From NCBI GenBank assembly GCA_014529385.2, contig CM043971.1, positions 53,729,209 through 53,789,208 of the forward strand: a DNA stretch of 60,000 bases, in the 5' to 3' direction. This DNA is from Adiantum capillus-veneris (taxonomy: Eukaryota; Streptophyta; Polypodiopsida; Polypodiales; Pteridaceae). A program made the translations under genes and the position numbers. How positions within the stretch are numbered: position 1 is the stretch's first letter; every line of letters starts with the position of its first letter. Below, one piece after another: positions 24,086-34,459 of this stretch. The notes under the pieces are model-generated. The model saw only the letters and a program-made list of their open reading frames with translations, was not told the origin of the DNA and ran no database searches.

Positions 24086-24265
24086 ATGGTATCAAGCGTT
24101 CTGCTAGAGGACATTGTCGAGGAGCTCCAGGCCAAGCTTTCTCTGGATGCCAAGGTGCGCATGCGCTGCGTATGCCGCAGTTGGCGGCATACACCGTCGC
24201 TACAATCGCAGGCTTGGCCTCTGACCTTCAGAGATTCAGAAGAGAGCTTGCTGGTGGCGTCTTGA
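24086..24265 (+). pseudogene. F-box domain fragment
   Basis: ATG at 24086 opens a 59-residue frame with LLEDIVEELQAKLSLDAKVR and RCVCRSWR. This is the plant F-box consensus (LPxDIxxEIL..LP.....R.RCVC+SWR), which binds Skp1 in SCF ubiquitin ligases. Translation stops at 24265, with no Kelch, LRR or other substrate-binding part, just before a long GA tract. A complete F-box protein would be several times longer, so this is a fragment or a first exon. Confidence 0.7.
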
Positions 24266-24306
24266 AGATCTGATACAAGAAAAAACAAAATATGCCAAAG
24301 TAGAGT

Positions 24307-24422
<116 letters not shown>

Positions 24423-24711
24423 CACTGCCTTGAAGGGAGCAACCCTGTCGAGCTCGCCATCCCTCAGGCCTCAGCGGCTGAGACTGCAGACGACGAAGAA
24501 ACGCTCAATGGCCAAATGATGAGCTCCTCTTGAAAACCTAAACGGCGTGCCTTATCACTCCCTTCAAAAATCATCATAACCCAATAAAAATCCTACACGT
24601 CGGCCTTACCTCTACCAACCACCTAGGATACCCATTCCCAACCACTTTAATCATGCCACAAAGCGGTGCATGATAAAAAACCACAAAATAAACATAAAAC
24701 AAATAAAAAAC

Positions 24712-24773
24712 ATTTTAGTTAGCAAAAAGAGAAGTGATCTCTATAGCCTTTGCCCTTTGGGCAAGCCAAAAAA
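24712..24773. repeat. Dispersed hairpin repeat, copy 1
   Basis: The shared phrase is attttagttagcaaaaagag ... gcctttgccctttgggcaag ... ccaaaaa. The core ttgccctttgggcaa (24750-24764) is a perfect 6-bp stem with a TTT loop. Related copies lie at 25403-25462 and 30633-30676. Confidence 0.7.
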
Positions 24774-25097
24774 GAAAAGATGATGAAGAATGGAGAATGT
24801 CTTGTGTGTAATAGTGAATCGATGAGTCGAAAACAATGTGCATGACTGGGTTGACTCAAACCAAGAGATCTTTCAATCCACAAGGGCTCTTTATGAAGAG
24901 AAAGTAGCTCTATGAAGAGCCTTGCACTTCATTGGAAGGGACTCAGCCAATTTAATCTTCAAATCTAGCGTGTTAGCATTGCAAAGCGACTTGGGGCCTA
25001 ATTGAAGAGCTAGACCAGGCTTGCATTGCAAACGATGTTGCGGAAGGTAGAGAGTTGGTGCTTGACAACTTGGAGAGGGAATAGAGTTGCAAGCATG

Positions 25098-25098
25098 C

Positions 25099-25189
<91 letters not shown>
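25098..25189. repeat. Compound (TA)n(GA)n microsatellite
   Basis: About 26 bases of TA repeat followed by about 65 bases of GA repeat. Confidence 0.97.
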
Positions 25190-25191
<2 letters not shown>

Positions 25192-25402
25192 CCCATTAAT
25201 TGCCCTCCCCTCTCTATCATCACAAGTCAAGTATTTTTCAAACCGGGCAACTCAAGTTTGTCACGTGGCGCAATGGTGTAAGCATTGGATGGGTCAAAAA
25301 CCACTCATGAGAGCACACCTGAATAAACTTGAAGGATTTACCCATCATGTTTCTATTAGTTTGCCAATCGTACAAATTTATTAATTTATTTTTTAAATTC
25401 AA

Positions 25403-25462
25403 AATTTTAGCGAGGCAAAAAGTATAGTCGTCGCTATGGCCTTGCCTTTGGCAAACCAAAAA
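25403..25462. repeat. Dispersed hairpin repeat, copy 2
   Basis: aaaattttagcgaggcaaaa, then ggccttgcctttggcaaacc and aaaaag. The core ttgcctttggcaa (25442-25454) is a 5-bp stem with a TTT loop. Confidence 0.6.
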
Positions 25463-26036
25463 GAATAAAGCAAGAAATATATCAAGGACAATTTATAGGC
25501 CGATCCACATAAATAGAATTTGTATTGGTGATACAAAGCATTCGATCAACTCGAAGCTAGCTAGAAGTCGATCGATACAGTCCTTTGCTCACAAATATTC
25601 CATCACCAAGTAGATAGGGCTAGACAAGTGCACGATGAGATTTGAGGCCTAAAATCTTGAAGTAAATGCTTAGCATTTTCTTTTAAGACTAAGAAAAAGG
25701 TGAAAAAACACAACATCCTATAAAGAGGATTAGAAAGCGTGTGTGGGAATCATGACCCACTACTTCAGTCTCGCTTTGTAGAAATAGGAAAACAAATGTC
25801 AACTATCTCTCGCATGGTCTACATATACATAATATTTAGTTAATCTTTTAGATTACTTAAAAAATTAGACAAACTTAGTGGGGCTAAATATAGATAACCT
25901 ACCACTATTTTTTCTTAGGCCTTGTTTTTTTTTCTTACGTATCTTTTATATTCATTACATGCAGTTTTGCACAAGTACTCTTTACGGGCCCTAGGTGCTA
26001 TCATGATAAGCTCAAAAGTAGAAGGTGGCAATTGTT
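25463..26036. other. Anonymous intergenic sequence
   Basis: No gene or repeat recognised up to the hairpin motif at 26037. Confidence 0.5.
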
Positions 26037-26065
26037 AACAAGTGATAAAATCACAAGGCCTGCCA
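26037..26065 (-). repeat. Candidate Helentron 3' terminal hairpin of a second element
   Basis: aacaagtgataaaatcacaa then ggcctgcca. The stem GTGAT/ATCAC (26042-26054) has a 3-base loop. It matches the two motifs at 13.68 and 13.82 kb and lies in the same position relative to an EEP fragment. Confidence 0.68.
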
Positions 26066-26174
26066 TGGAAATGATTTGTGCTTATAAAAAATGTAAAGCA
26101 AAAGTTAACCAAGAAAGAGAGACAAGTGGCAATCCATTGAATTCGGTAGCACATGGGTTGGGAAAGCCAAAATT

Positions 26175-26821
26175 CTAGTTGGAAAGCCCGCGGGGGAGGG
26201 GGGGGGGGGGAGGGGAGGTGTCCCCTTCGATGATTTTTGGTCTTTTAATGGAGCTTATTTTGATAGTAGTATATAATGTGGTTGAATGATCGGACCAGAA
26301 GCAAAATCTTGTGCCACAAATGTAATGAGATTGTTGGCTTCTCACCCAAATATGGTAAAGCATTGAATTATAGAGGGTTGTTATTTCTTTAATTTGTTGC
26401 TGATAGTTGTTTGAATGAAGTAGAGATTCTAAATGTTGGTATTGGGTGTTTGTGGTGGTGATATGAATGTCTAAGTCTCCTAATATGATGCTCAATTTTT
26501 TTTATCATTGTCTTGTTCAAGCGTTGTGGAGTTATGAAAGAAGTGTATTGGTGTCTTGATTGACTTGTACACATTTATGACATGGATATGAGTTGAAGAT
26601 TGATTCCCGAAAGAGAAAGTGGCATCCAATATTTCAAGTCCCAAGTTTGGGATAACTTTTTGGGTTATGGATTGAATGCCTAGATTATGGAATATGGATA
26701 GACCATAACCATTATAATGTTGACTATCAAAATGTGTTTTATTGCTTTGGTACAAAGCCCTCTCATCAACTATTTGCCTTCCCAATGTGAGCATGGTTGA
26801 TAATATTTTGAAAGAGACCAT
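26175..26821 (-). pseudogene. Diverged second Helentron EEP endonuclease fragment
   Basis: Minus-strand pieces match the EEP domain at 14.1 kb: IHVINVYKSIKTP (compare ICVYKSPN), SIILGDLDIHITTTNTQYQH (compare VIMGDFNVHNEPTNNQY), LYHIWVRS (compare LDHVWIKN) and GTRFCFWSDHSTT (identical GTRFCFWSDHS). The catalytic Asn of GDFN and Asp of LDH are changed, and the piece is split between frames, so it is dead. No helicase is seen upstream; PPR remnants follow there instead. Confidence 0.78.
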
Positions 26822-26979
26822 ACTACCATACCTCAGTAGCTTGTGGGAGACTCCTTTGCATCTAGTCGAAATTGCCCATTTTGGAAGCTCTTCAACGACT
26901 TATACGTGGACATATACGCCAGTTGACACACATATTAACCAACAAGTACGTATTGACCACTCACTTTTAGTGACTTCTT

Positions 26980-27625
26980 GACGCTGCCCCTATTCATTAT
27001 ATCTTGCAAATAATGCATTCCAAGAGACGGGCTCTCAAATAGGCTTGCAGACTACTTTATATTAAACCAATCCAACCATTTCAAGAGTCTAGATTGTATC
27101 GAAGAATATGAGTTGGAAACAACCACCTCTTGCCCATGAGCATATTCTGCAATCAATGAATTCCAAGGGAGCTATCCCAAACACCTTCAAAAACTTCTTT
27201 CACAGATTTTTAGTGAGGTCCCCAGTAAAAAAAACCATTTAAATTTTGACACCTAATCTTAAATTTCTAAATACCTTTGATATGAAATTATATATGTTAC
27301 ATTTAAGAGAGAAATCCTTGCTCTATTATTTCATTGAAAATAGCCCATGCTTCTTGACCCTACCCCAGCTAGGTGCACATTGCAAAAACAATGCATTCCA
27401 AGAATCAGATCTAAAACTGGAATTTCACAAAGCAACTTCACATTGAGTTGAAAACAATATAACACTCCTGCATTGACCAAACTCGTAACATCTTGTAATC
27501 AATGCACTCTACAGGATCACATCCCACATAGGGAGCTTATCAAACAAATTTTGCGATTTCAAAATACCTCTTCAACAATCACAGCTTTCTTCAAGACCAC
27601 ATCCTAATCAATACAAAAAATGCCA
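26980..27625 (-). pseudogene. PLS-type PPR protein remnants
   Basis: Minus-strand pieces read QNLFDKLPMWDVIL then a stop then SALITRCYEFGQC (about 27575-27470), SDSWNALFLQCAP (about 27405), WNSLIAEYAHGQEV (about 27165) and VSWNALFARYNE (about 27025). They match the plant PPR phrase VFDxLPxRDVVSWNALIxGYxxxGQ. PPR proteins bind organelle RNA. Spacing between pieces (111, 235 and 143 bp) is not the regular 300 bp of an intact PLS array and stops intervene, so this is a decayed, deleted fragment. Confidence 0.62.
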
Positions 27626-27714
27626 TACAAATTGCTTGTTTCAACTTTTCACTCTTTCAAAAGCACACCATATTTGACACACACAAGGGTTTACTTCCTG
27701 AAAATTATCCAAGT

Positions 27715-28200
27715 GTGAAGCATCAGGCGGTGCCTGAAGAAGCTTGGAATTATTTCTTACATGTAGCTCAACAGGTGCACAAAGGTGTGGATGAAGGCTA
27801 CATCAGCTTCCCAATAGAGACTCCTACTTGCTCCATCTGTGATGCAAAACTTGTCGAGTGTGCATCTCAGCAGCAAGATCTCAGGTACTGGTCTCCTACT
27901 ACACTTTAGTTTTCCTAAGCAAATTTCAAAGATCTCAATGCTTTTGGTTTCTGTTAGGGCTACCAAATTAGAAGAGAGACAGAAACATGAAACTCTTTTT
28001 GCTGGAGGGAACATTGCCTTGGTATCAGGACCAGCATATTAGCTAGTGCCTACAGTCTAGCTGCACCATTGGCGCTCTTACTTGGGAGGCATTGGAAAAA
28101 AGTCTCATAAATTTGAAGAGCCTTTTTGGCTCTAGGAGAGCTTACGAGAGCTTGTTTGTGAGAAGGTGGATAAGAAGATGTGCTATTTTGGATTGCTCAA
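27715..28200 (+). pseudogene. UBP26-like ubiquitin-specific protease fragment with DUSP domain
   Basis: Exon 1 ends ...CSICDAKLVECASQQQDLR at 27884 with a GT donor. A 73-bp intron ends TTAG at 27957, and exon 2 continues in frame as ATKLEERQKHETLFAGGNIA. The following LVPT..LHHWRSYLGG, with stops where Tyr and Trp are expected, is the DUSP hallmark (YYLVPxxWLxxWRxYL) of ubiquitin-specific proteases. The preceding region resembles plant UBP26, a nuclear deubiquitinase. The catalytic Cys and His boxes are absent. At least three in-frame stops after 28040 make it a pseudogene. The retained intron argues against a retrocopy. Confidence 0.68.
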
Positions 28201-28740
28201 GATATTACCAACCTTGCTCTGCAGGATTCTTTTTGATGTGGGTGTGGCACATTCAACAACTTTAATTAGTTAGTCTACAATTTGCAGCATAAAAAACTTA
28301 TGTTCAGACCCCCAAATTTGCAGAGTAATATATCACGATTGTGACTTGCAAATATAATGAAATCCACAACAAACAAAATTGATGGCTCTCTTGAGTCTTG
28401 AGTCCCTGAGGCCCAACACGACAACTTTTTTGGAAAGTCCAGGCTGTATAAACTCCAATGCCTTATCCTACTTTGTTGCCAAACCAAACATGGTCGAAAA
28501 AATAAAACGGTGTCAAAGCTCACAATGCTCCTGCATCCACAAAGGTTAAAACAAATACAGTGTTTGTTGCTTGAGCAACAACAAAAAAATGAAAATGCAA
28601 TGTACAAAAAGAGAAGAAGCAAGGAGAAAAACAAATCACTTGATGCTTGATCAGACGAACATAACATTCTTCTTGTCTGGGGTGTCACACACACGATAGC
28701 ACACTGTTGGCAACACTCCTTTGAGGAGCATGCTCTCCAT
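28201..28740. other. Anonymous sequence between gene fragments
   Basis: No supported coding sequence. A long minus-strand frame here is the read-through of the last lipoxygenase exon and shows no lipoxygenase motif. Confidence 0.5.
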
Positions 28741-30155
28741 TTCGGTTCTGCATCTTGAAGCTTGATAAACGGCAAGAGTGAGTCATGGTGGTCTAGAATG
28801 TAGAGAAGGTTCTGATTGATAGCCTGCATAGCCACAATGGTAAAGAAAGCACTTGGTCACAAAACCAATACAAAGGCAACATCCTAAACTGTTGTGACAG
28901 AGGCATTGACTTCAGATGTCTTTGCCTAGCTACATGATTGGGGGAAAGTGAAGGGACTTGCAGAGCCCAGTTTCCCCAACCATTGCTAGCTAGGTGGTCG
29001 GACTTCCTTCTGCAGAAACTCATATGTGCCACAATTCAAAGATACAGATAAGAAAGACGTAAAATCACCTCTTCAATGGAAAGTCCTTGGAGGGACGGTT
29101 TCAAATGTCGAGCAGTGATAGTTGATATGATTTCTCCATAGATGTGCGAGTCTAGTGTACTACTTGGAGGAAAAACCTAGAAAATTCAATGCAAAATTAA
29201 TAGATGCATTGAGCAATGACTTCCCAAAAAGTGGCCTATAACCTACCTGGAGACGTTGAATGGCAACAGGATGCTTCCCAGCAAGACATTGCAATACTTG
29301 ATTCCTGCACCTTCTATACATCAAATAAAAGAAACATCACTTTCCCCCAACTAAGAAAACAACTCCTGCACCTTCTACAAGTCCTGGCTTTGGGAACTTT
29401 GTGATTGCTACCATTGAGAAGAGAATAATTATTGGCAGACAAGTGATGGATTTGCTCAATGCAAGCAAATGATTGATCTTTGCGTAGAAGGATTCCCTTG
29501 GCACACACTAGCAAGTAGTTGCAAAAGCTTCTAATTCCTACATTCATGAACAGATTTTTCTTCAAGTCACTGAACCTTTCATCTCTTGGTACATATCCCT
29601 TGTCAAAAGCCAATTGTGGTTCTTCTAGCTCAAAGTCTGCACCATAAATGCATTAACATCCAAAATATTAACGTCCTTTCCTTGACCGAATGTACATGAA
29701 ATATGAAAAAAGCGCTTACCAGATTTGATGCGATTTCGCCATGTCCTACACCTCCGTGGATAGGGATACATGGAGGAGCCCCTAAGAACAGACCTTGTAA
29801 GGTCCTGATTTTCTTTAGGATTACTTAGGTCATTATACACATCATAATCATAGATCCTTTCCCCATGCACTCTCTTGCCGTTTCCATCACCTCTAAGAGC
29901 AAGGAGATCATCGTCACGAAGCTGTAACAATTCCTTAGGTGTCATGTTTGGTAAGGAAATCTGCATGAGAGAGTTGGCAATGTAAAGGAGCACAAGCATT
30001 CTGAGAAACTAGATCTGGATAAAAGAATGTGTGACCACTTACCTGATTGGGGAAGAGGATACGAGGCTGACCGCAATGGGCAAGGCGGGTATGCAAATCC
30101 AAGTGTGAGATGTGGGACCTGCAAGACTTGGATATGAATACAAGCTGCATTATCG
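28741..30155 (-). pseudogene. Plant lipoxygenase fragment, introns retained
   Basis: Lipoxygenases oxidise linoleic and linolenic acid. Minus-strand exons: about 30155-30043 (end of the PLAT/LH2 domain, GQPRILFPNQ), 29960-29720 (LPNMTPKELLQLRDDDL, ERIYDYDVYNDLSNP, YPYPRRCRTWR), 29636 to about 29400 (GYVPRDERFSDLKK), about 29300-29247 (LAGKHPVAIQRLQ), 29176-29069 (VFPPSSTLDSHIYGE) and from 28823 (LYILDHHDSLLPF). Most introns have GT-AG ends. The whole C-terminal half, with the iron-binding His and Asn residues, is missing, and no start exon is seen. It is therefore a 5'- and 3'-truncated gene copy. The order matches the family (RIFFSNK...YDYDVYNDLG...YVPRDERF...ILDHHD). Confidence 0.85.
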
Positions 30156-30236
30156 AACCTGAGCAGATTCACAAACAACCTGAGCAGATTCACAAACAGA
30201 CATGAGATCACTTAACCCACCTTATGCAGGGGGAGA

Positions 30237-30322
30237 CTCGAGCGTCCTCACCGTCCGCTCTCTCTCTCTCCAAACCCCCCGAAGTCATCCCTGTGTAGCA
30301 ACAGAGCGCTGCAGACTGTAGT

Positions 30323-30389
<67 letters not shown>

Positions 30390-30480
30390 GAAGTCGCCCC
30401 TGCGTAGTGACAGAGCGTTGCAAGGCGACGACGTCCCTCAAAACCCCGAGGGCCCGATTTTCAAAGACACGAATCACGAT
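30237..30480. repeat. (TC)n microsatellite and its flanks
   Basis: A TC tract at about 30326-30386 is flanked by two similar pieces: cgaagtcatccctgtgtagc/acagagcgctgca and cgaagtcgcccctgcgtagt/acagagcgttgca. This is a duplication around the tract. Confidence 0.8.
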
Positions 30481-30632
30481 GCCTCCTTCTCAAGACCACC
30501 ATTTCAGTTTTCGATGCTTCATCATTTTTTTAACACGATTTTGCAACAATGAATGCCCACTATCTTATGTCAACCAATCAAATTTTTTGTTCTATCAAAT
30601 AAAGCTTGAAAATATAACTCAAACTTTTTTTA

Positions 30633-30676
30633 TTTTAGTCAGCAAAAAGAGCCTTTGCCCTTTGGGCAGGCCAAAA
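30633..30676. repeat. Dispersed hairpin repeat, copy 3
   Basis: attttagtcagcaaaaagag then cctttgccctttgggcaggc and caaaaa. The core ttgccctttgggca (30655-30668) keeps the stem. Confidence 0.65.
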
Positions 30677-31860
30677 ACTATATGGCTATTGTATAGAAGG
30701 CTCTAAATGGAATTTTGAGGATTCATTTCTAGATTGACATGGCATTTTGTCCAAAACTTTCAAAAAAGTCTCTTTTTTGGGTGCTACTAGGTGCTTCAAA
30801 CGATTTTTTTGTGGGGGGATCAAGGGGGGTGCCGCATAGGGGTCTGAAGAGAAAAAGAAAGGCCCTGGCACATGGCAAGTAAGCAACCGACATGTACGAG
30901 GTTAGGAGGCTGCCAAGTGGCAATATGTCAAGTGAAGGAGAGAGTCAATGGTTTTCTTTTTGAAGTTTCAAGACTCCTGTAGCATGCACAAAATTGTGGC
31001 TCAGCTTGAAGTGCTTTCTATGAGTCAAGGTGTCTTGAGTTCGATGTCGCTTGCAAGAAGGGGACTTATGTGACTATCCCTTGCATAGAATAGCATCCAT
31101 GAAGATTCCATGTAATAGAAGGTGGAGAGAGGTGCCAAACTAGCGTTGAATTGTTTTAGAATGGCTTGTTTGGCCTTGTAAAAGAAGATCTTAGTACCCA
31201 CTTGTATGTGACCTGCACGTTGCTGGGGCTAAAAAAACATGGCCTCTAGTCACAAAATACCATCTTTGAGGTGAAAAAGATCAATACTTTTGTTCTAGAT
31301 ATAAGACACATTTTGTTTGTCATTGTTTAACTTATCATTGTATTTAAACACTATTGGCACCTTAAAATTTGATAGCAATGGAAGCAAACATAGATAATCC
31401 ATGTATTTTGGATTTATAGCAGAGTTTGTGAGTTGGTCGTGGGTGTGATATCTTAGATGGCTAGTGGTGTTGAGCCTCACCCTGTAGCATTTTGTCTACG
31501 GCCACCAAAGAAGTCTCCACCCCATGCCCATAGACATGTCACCCTTTCTCTATACTTTTATCATTGTAAAAGCCCTTCATGGCTACACATTATCCTCTCC
31601 CTCCGAAATACCCTCGGCTAAAGCTATAGGCAATGTTTGGAAGCCACGGCTAAACCCACACCAATTTTTGGGCTTGGAATATGCATGCATGATGCAGTAG
31701 AGGTGGGTGGGAAAGTTGACACATGGATGCATCGAGCTGCTGAGAGATTTTTAGGGAAAATTCCCAATGCTTGACACATGGATGTTTCCAACGCTCAACA
31801 TTTTCTCTACCTCTTTATAAAAAGTTCTCTCTCTCTCTCTCTCTCATGACTTTTATTCAA
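30677..31860. other. Anonymous intergenic sequence
   Basis: No gene recognised on either strand. Confidence 0.5.
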
Positions 31861-32066
31861 GACTCGTCTTCTAGATCTTTCAAGCCATTTGCATGGGACT
31901 TTAATTCAAGAACTATGTGGTAGATCAATAGCGTCAAAAGGTATTTTGGTCCCCCTTGGGATTGACTCGTCTCCTAGATCTCTTAGGCCAATTGCAATGG
32001 GACTTTAATTCAAGACTCGTCAGGTAGATAGTGTCAAAAGGTCTCTTGACCCCCCTTGGGATTGCT
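31861..32066. repeat. Tandem duplication, 103-bp unit
   Basis: gactcgtcttctagatcttt at 31861 recurs as gactcgtctcctagatctct at 31964. Both units contain gggactttaattcaag and cccccttgggattg. Confidence 0.85.
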
Positions 32067-32077
32067 CCAATGAAGTT

Positions 32078-32081
<4 letters not shown>

Positions 32082-32171
<90 letters not shown>

Positions 32172-32226
32172 GGGTAGTAGATGTATGGGTGATGGTTTTA
32201 GTGTAAAAAAGGTCTTGTAAAAATCC

Positions 32227-32266
<40 letters not shown>
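32082..32266. repeat. (CT)n(CA)n ... (CT)n microsatellites
   Basis: CT at about 32082-32115, CA at about 32116-32169 and CT at about 32229-32266. Confidence 0.95.
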
Positions 32267-32269
<3 letters not shown>

Positions 32270-32727
32270 AAAATAACACGTTTTACATTTTTAACTTAAG
32301 TTTTGATCAAACAACTTAGCCTTGCAATATACAATATGTTACTACAATTTTTTATAGAATAAGCTAGCATAACGTATTTACAACACAGGATTGAAGTATA
32401 GGTGCCCAAAAAACGACCTTTTCATTTCTTTTTAGAGGGAATCACTGAAGATGCTTATTTAAAAATTTGGGTAAAATGTAAACTTAATGAAAAAGAAGGG
32501 GGGTAGGGAAGGGTTCACATAGCAATTGCACGTGGATGAGATAGAGAGAGGGAAAGAGAGATTTTCTTAGATTTTTTTTGAGAGGAGCAATGTTCAGGAA
32601 AAATGTGTCTTAACTTAATATTGTGCCATTTTCAGTTCCAAAAATGCTGGTGGAGGGCAAGGAGAAAAGGAGAAATTCGGTCTCAAAATAGAGAAAAAAA
32701 GTGCAAAGCCCCAAACAGAAAATTTTC
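32267..32727. other. Anonymous AT-rich sequence
   Basis: No gene recognised. Confidence 0.5.
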
Positions 32728-32842
32728 TTTTGACGGATTCAAAGGAAGGAATTTTGCATGTTTGGGAAAAATCGAAAACCCAAAAAATAAACTTGCTCTT
32801 GACAAATTCAAGGGAACGAATTTTTGTATGTTTGGAAAAATC

Positions 32843-32904
<62 letters not shown>
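32728..32904. repeat. Short direct repeat and (CT)n tract
   Basis: ttgacggattcaaaggaagg...tttgcatgtttgggaaaaatc recurs about 73 bp later as ttgacaaattcaagggaacg...ttttgtatgtttggaaaaatc, followed by a CT tract (about 32845-32904). A weaker copy with the same order (gaaggaattttgtatgttta, then CT) lies at 36260-36350. Confidence 0.7.
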
Positions 32905-32910
<6 letters not shown>

Positions 32911-34400
32911 GTCTCTCCGTCCTTTACCCAAGTCTTCTCACGCTGCACACGTTGCAGGTTCCCTGGGTGGACTGGTGTGCATGGATAGCGTTGCGGGATG
33001 CCATGCGTCAGCATCTCCACGAACAAAGAGGGAGATCTTTTATCTGCGAGGCTGGCCAAATGATGTGCTTCGCTCGTTGCTTTCATATGGATTGCTCGCA
33101 GTCGACAGAGGCAAAAACGTGATGGAAGCCAGCTTTGTAAGTGAGGGAGATGCCGACGTCTCGGTCTCAAAGAGGACTCGGGATGGGAACAACATCCATG
33201 GCAGGAAATGAATAGCCAAATGTAGGGGGGAAGTGGAATGCAGGGGGGAAGGACGCAAAGATGCACAGGGGAAGGATGCAAAGCTCCAAAAGGAATGCGC
33301 GTCGCACCATGCGAGCAAGAGGAGAGAGAGCGACTCTATCTGAGAGAAAACGCAGAGAGGGTTAGAGACGTTTGATGCAAGGCGAGGGATGGGGAGGCAT
33401 CGCAGGTCTGCGTTGGCCTGACGACAACAAAGGCCTTCAATTTTGCTTTGCAAGACAAGATTCCTTGGCATCTTGAGAGTTAATTAATGAGTTTGTGTAG
33501 AAGACCCAGTAGGTAGGTAATTATGTGAAACAAAAACAACTTAGGAACTTGACATAGGTAAACAAAATTGTATGTCATCTCCATAGCCTTTGAAATACAA
33601 TTGGCGTCGATGTAGTGCACACATGGAACATTTGGCTTGCATTTGGTGACACCACAAACCATCTCACATCAACTGTCTGTCTGTGCACATGAAGCCAATT
33701 AGTGGAGAATATCTGGAGGTAACGTCTTGATGAAGGCGTTGGTTCAAGATCCAAAAAGAAGCAGAATGCTCCACATCAAGTGTTGGTACCCTAAACCAGC
33801 TTGGAACCTTTCTCCTCTCTTCCCTCCATGTAAGTGTCACTATGTGTATGTGAACGTGATGAAGGAGGGAGCCTCCATGATGATAAGATCAGTAACTCAT
33901 CTAATGTCATGTGTGCAAGGGTGTGGCATATCTACCTAGCCAAACGCTTTGTTGTACAGTGCCATGTGTGCAACATAGGAGCCTATAGAAAGGGAATTTC
34001 TACCACCCAAGGAATTTGGTTTCTACCTATCTAGTGTTTTCACCCTTTTTCATATAGCTAGTTTTTTTGCCAGATCAGTGTTCATGATATTTGCCAGCAG
34101 ATGCATCTGCCAAAGCTCCTAGAGTAGTTGATTGTGCATGCACCCTGGCATGAAGTATAGTGGGAACATGATTCAATCATTCATAAGTCAAGAAAGGCAC
34201 CAATCCAAGTATCTAGATAAAGCCAAAGCAATTAGCTGATGCTTGTTAATCCACTTGAGGATGGAGGGGGTGATGGAAGCTCTTGTATCCTTTGTAGGGT
34301 TGTCATCTACCAGGGCTATATTCAAGTGTAAATGGAAGAAAGGTGGAGAGTGTGAGGTGTGGAAGGTGAGCAAGACCTAGAAGGCCCGTAGTCTCCTCCT
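32905..34400. other. Anonymous sequence, no supported gene
   Basis: Frames at 32.9-33.5 kb overlap on both strands and run through the CT tract, and no domain is visible. 33.7-34.4 kb is likewise unrecognised. Confidence 0.45.
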
Positions 34401-34404
34401 CCTC

Positions 34405-34459
<55 letters not shown>
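34401..34459. repeat. (CT)n(TA)n microsatellite
   Basis: CTC/CT repeats to about 34439, then TA repeats to about 34459. Confidence 0.95.

Noticed and set aside
28275-28835. 186-residue minus-strand frame as a full gene
   Set aside because: Only its first 30 or so residues match lipoxygenase (LYILDHHDSLLPF); the rest is intron-like read-through.
32603-33471. Plus- and minus-strand frames around a CT tract
   Set aside because: They run through the microsatellite and carry no domain; one strand is no better than the other.
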